DNA of 64,000 nucleotides from Allocoprococcus sp004560705 (GTDB lineage Bacteria > Bacillota > Clostridia > Lachnospirales > Lachnospiraceae), in assembly GCF_052065755.1 (NCBI RefSeq), contig NZ_JBQHTK010000016.1:1-64000 (forward strand), read 5' to 3'. Shown piece after piece: positions 63,210 through 64,000 of the stretch; the stretch's first letter is position 1; the number at the start of each line of letters is the position of its first letter. The translations under genes and the position numbers were made by a program. The notes beneath the pieces are model-generated. The model searched no databases. It had not been told where the DNA came from and saw nothing but the letters and a program-made list of their open reading frames with translations.

Positions 63210-64000
63210 ATGGCTATTCCATTAATTACGGTATTTACACCGACTTATAATCGGAAAAACTGCATTTATAAAGGTTATCAGAGTCTTTGCAATCAGTCTT
63301 CGTTTAATTTTGAATGGTTGATTATTGACGATGGCTCCAGTGATGATACTCGGGCCTTGGTTGAACAATGGCAGCAAGAACAAGAGAAATTTACGATTAG
63401 ATATTTTTGGAAAGAAAATGGTGGATTACATTCTGCTTATAACAAGGGAATCGAGTTGGCTAGAACGGAACTTTTTGTCTGCATTGATTCTGATGATTGG
63501 ATGCCGGAAGATGCAATTGAAAAAATAGAAAATATATGGCATAACATACAAGATAAAGATTATGCAGGAATTATGGGAATTGACTGCTATCAGGATGGAA
63601 CATGTGTTGGGGATAGATTTCCAGATGGTATTGAAGAAATGTTTCTTTACGAAAAAATGACGAAATATCAATTGGATGGGGATAAAAAAATGATTCACCG
63701 TACATCTTTATTGAAAAAGGTAGCACCTATGCCAACCTTTACTGGTGAAAAAAATTTTAATCCATCATATATGATGTATCAACTTGATCAATTTGGAAAA
63801 CTGTATGTTACAAATGATTGTTTTTGCATTGTAGATTATCAGCCAGATGGAATGTCCAGTAATATATATAAACAATATAGAAACAGTCCGAACAGTTTTG
63901 CCGAAACCAGAAAATTATATATGGCGTTTCCTAATACAACAGTGATGTTTAAATTACGCCAGAGTATACATTATGTTTCTAGTTGCCAGCTAGCGGGGAA
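63210..64000 (+). CDS. Glycosyltransferase family 2, partial at the right edge
   Basis: The ATG at 63210 follows AAAGGAG and the frame stays open to the end of the window (263 codons). LITVFTPTYNRKNCI, WLIIDDGSSDDTR and CIDSDDWMPEDAI are the GT-A nucleotide-binding and DxD motifs of family 2. GENGGLH-like KENGGLHSAYNKGIE is the usual middle motif. It is an inverting enzyme of the polysaccharide locus. Confidence 0.93.
   Translation, partial: MAIPLITVFTPTYNRKNCIYKGYQSLCNQSSFNFEWLIIDDGSSDDTRALVEQWQQEQEKFTIRYFWKENGGLHSAYNKGIELARTELFVCIDSDDWMPEDAIEKIENIWHNIQDKDYAGIMGIDCYQDGTCVGDRFPDGIEEMFLYEKMTKYQLDGDKKMIHRTSLLKKVAPMPTFTGEKNFNPSYMMYQLDQFGKLYVTNDCFCIVDYQPDGMSSNIYKQYRNSPNSFAETRKLYMAFPNTTVMFKLRQSIHYVSSCQLAG

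Overview
The window looks like a chromosome segment of a gut-type Clostridia/Lachnospiraceae bacterium. This is inferred from AT-rich low-GC DNA with AGGAGG-type ribosome binding sites, the spore gene spmB, an M3 oligopeptidase, LysR and AraC regulators, and a mobilizable element of large serine recombinases. No rRNA or tRNA genes were seen, so the species is not fixed.

Region 1 (1-11.8 kb) is a complete type I-C CRISPR-Cas locus. The order is cas3, then a two-gene DUF3990-type putative toxin-antitoxin pair, then cas5c, cas8c (with an internal cas11c start), cas7c, cas4, cas1, cas2 and an array of 32 repeats. Between cas3 and the DUF3990 gene, on the minus strand, there is a single degenerate CRISPR-repeat-like unit. 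It keeps the first 3 nt and the last 12 nt of the repeat. The spacer-like sequence that follows matches the DUF3990 promoter region next to a TTC motif (the known type I-C PAM); in its first 15 nt the only mismatches are at positions 6 and 12. This is the signature of a CRISPR-repressed (CreTA/CreR-like) toxin or toxin-antitoxin module. The locus is bracketed by a 54-bp direct repeat and preceded by a TnpB insertion-sequence end that cuts an Rpn-type gene.

Region 2 (11.8-25.1 kb) is ordinary metabolic chromosome: PepF-like oligopeptidase, AraC regulator and Gfo/Idh/MocA oxidoreductase, MATE exporter, SpmB, a DUF885 lipoprotein, and a cluster of an EIIC-like transporter, a LysR regulator, an IlvD/Edd dehydratase and an ornithine-cyclodeaminase-like enzyme.

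Region 3 (25.2-31.6 kb and 57.4-64 kb) is a surface-polysaccharide locus. A tyrosine recombinase sits next to a 317-bp segment bounded by 22-bp inverted repeats that carries an outward promoter, so expression of the locus is probably phase variable. Downstream are an XRE regulator, a CapD-type dehydratase, a phosphoglycosyl transferase fused to a GT4 enzyme, EpsG-type polymerases, a polysaccharide deacetylase, an FkbH-like protein, glycosyltransferases and a decayed pyruvyl transferase.

Region 4 (about 31.6-57 kb) is a mobile island that splits the polysaccharide locus. It carries an AAA ATPase with a TOPRIM/DUF4435-like C-terminus (possible defence gene), a decayed tyrosine integrase, SARP-like and sigma-like regulators, a MOBP relaxase with MobC and a candidate oriT, and a single minus-strand run of eight back-to-back large serine recombinase genes. 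Five keep the catalytic residues. Three belong to one related group that has lost the catalytic serine and arginines, or the whole catalytic domain.
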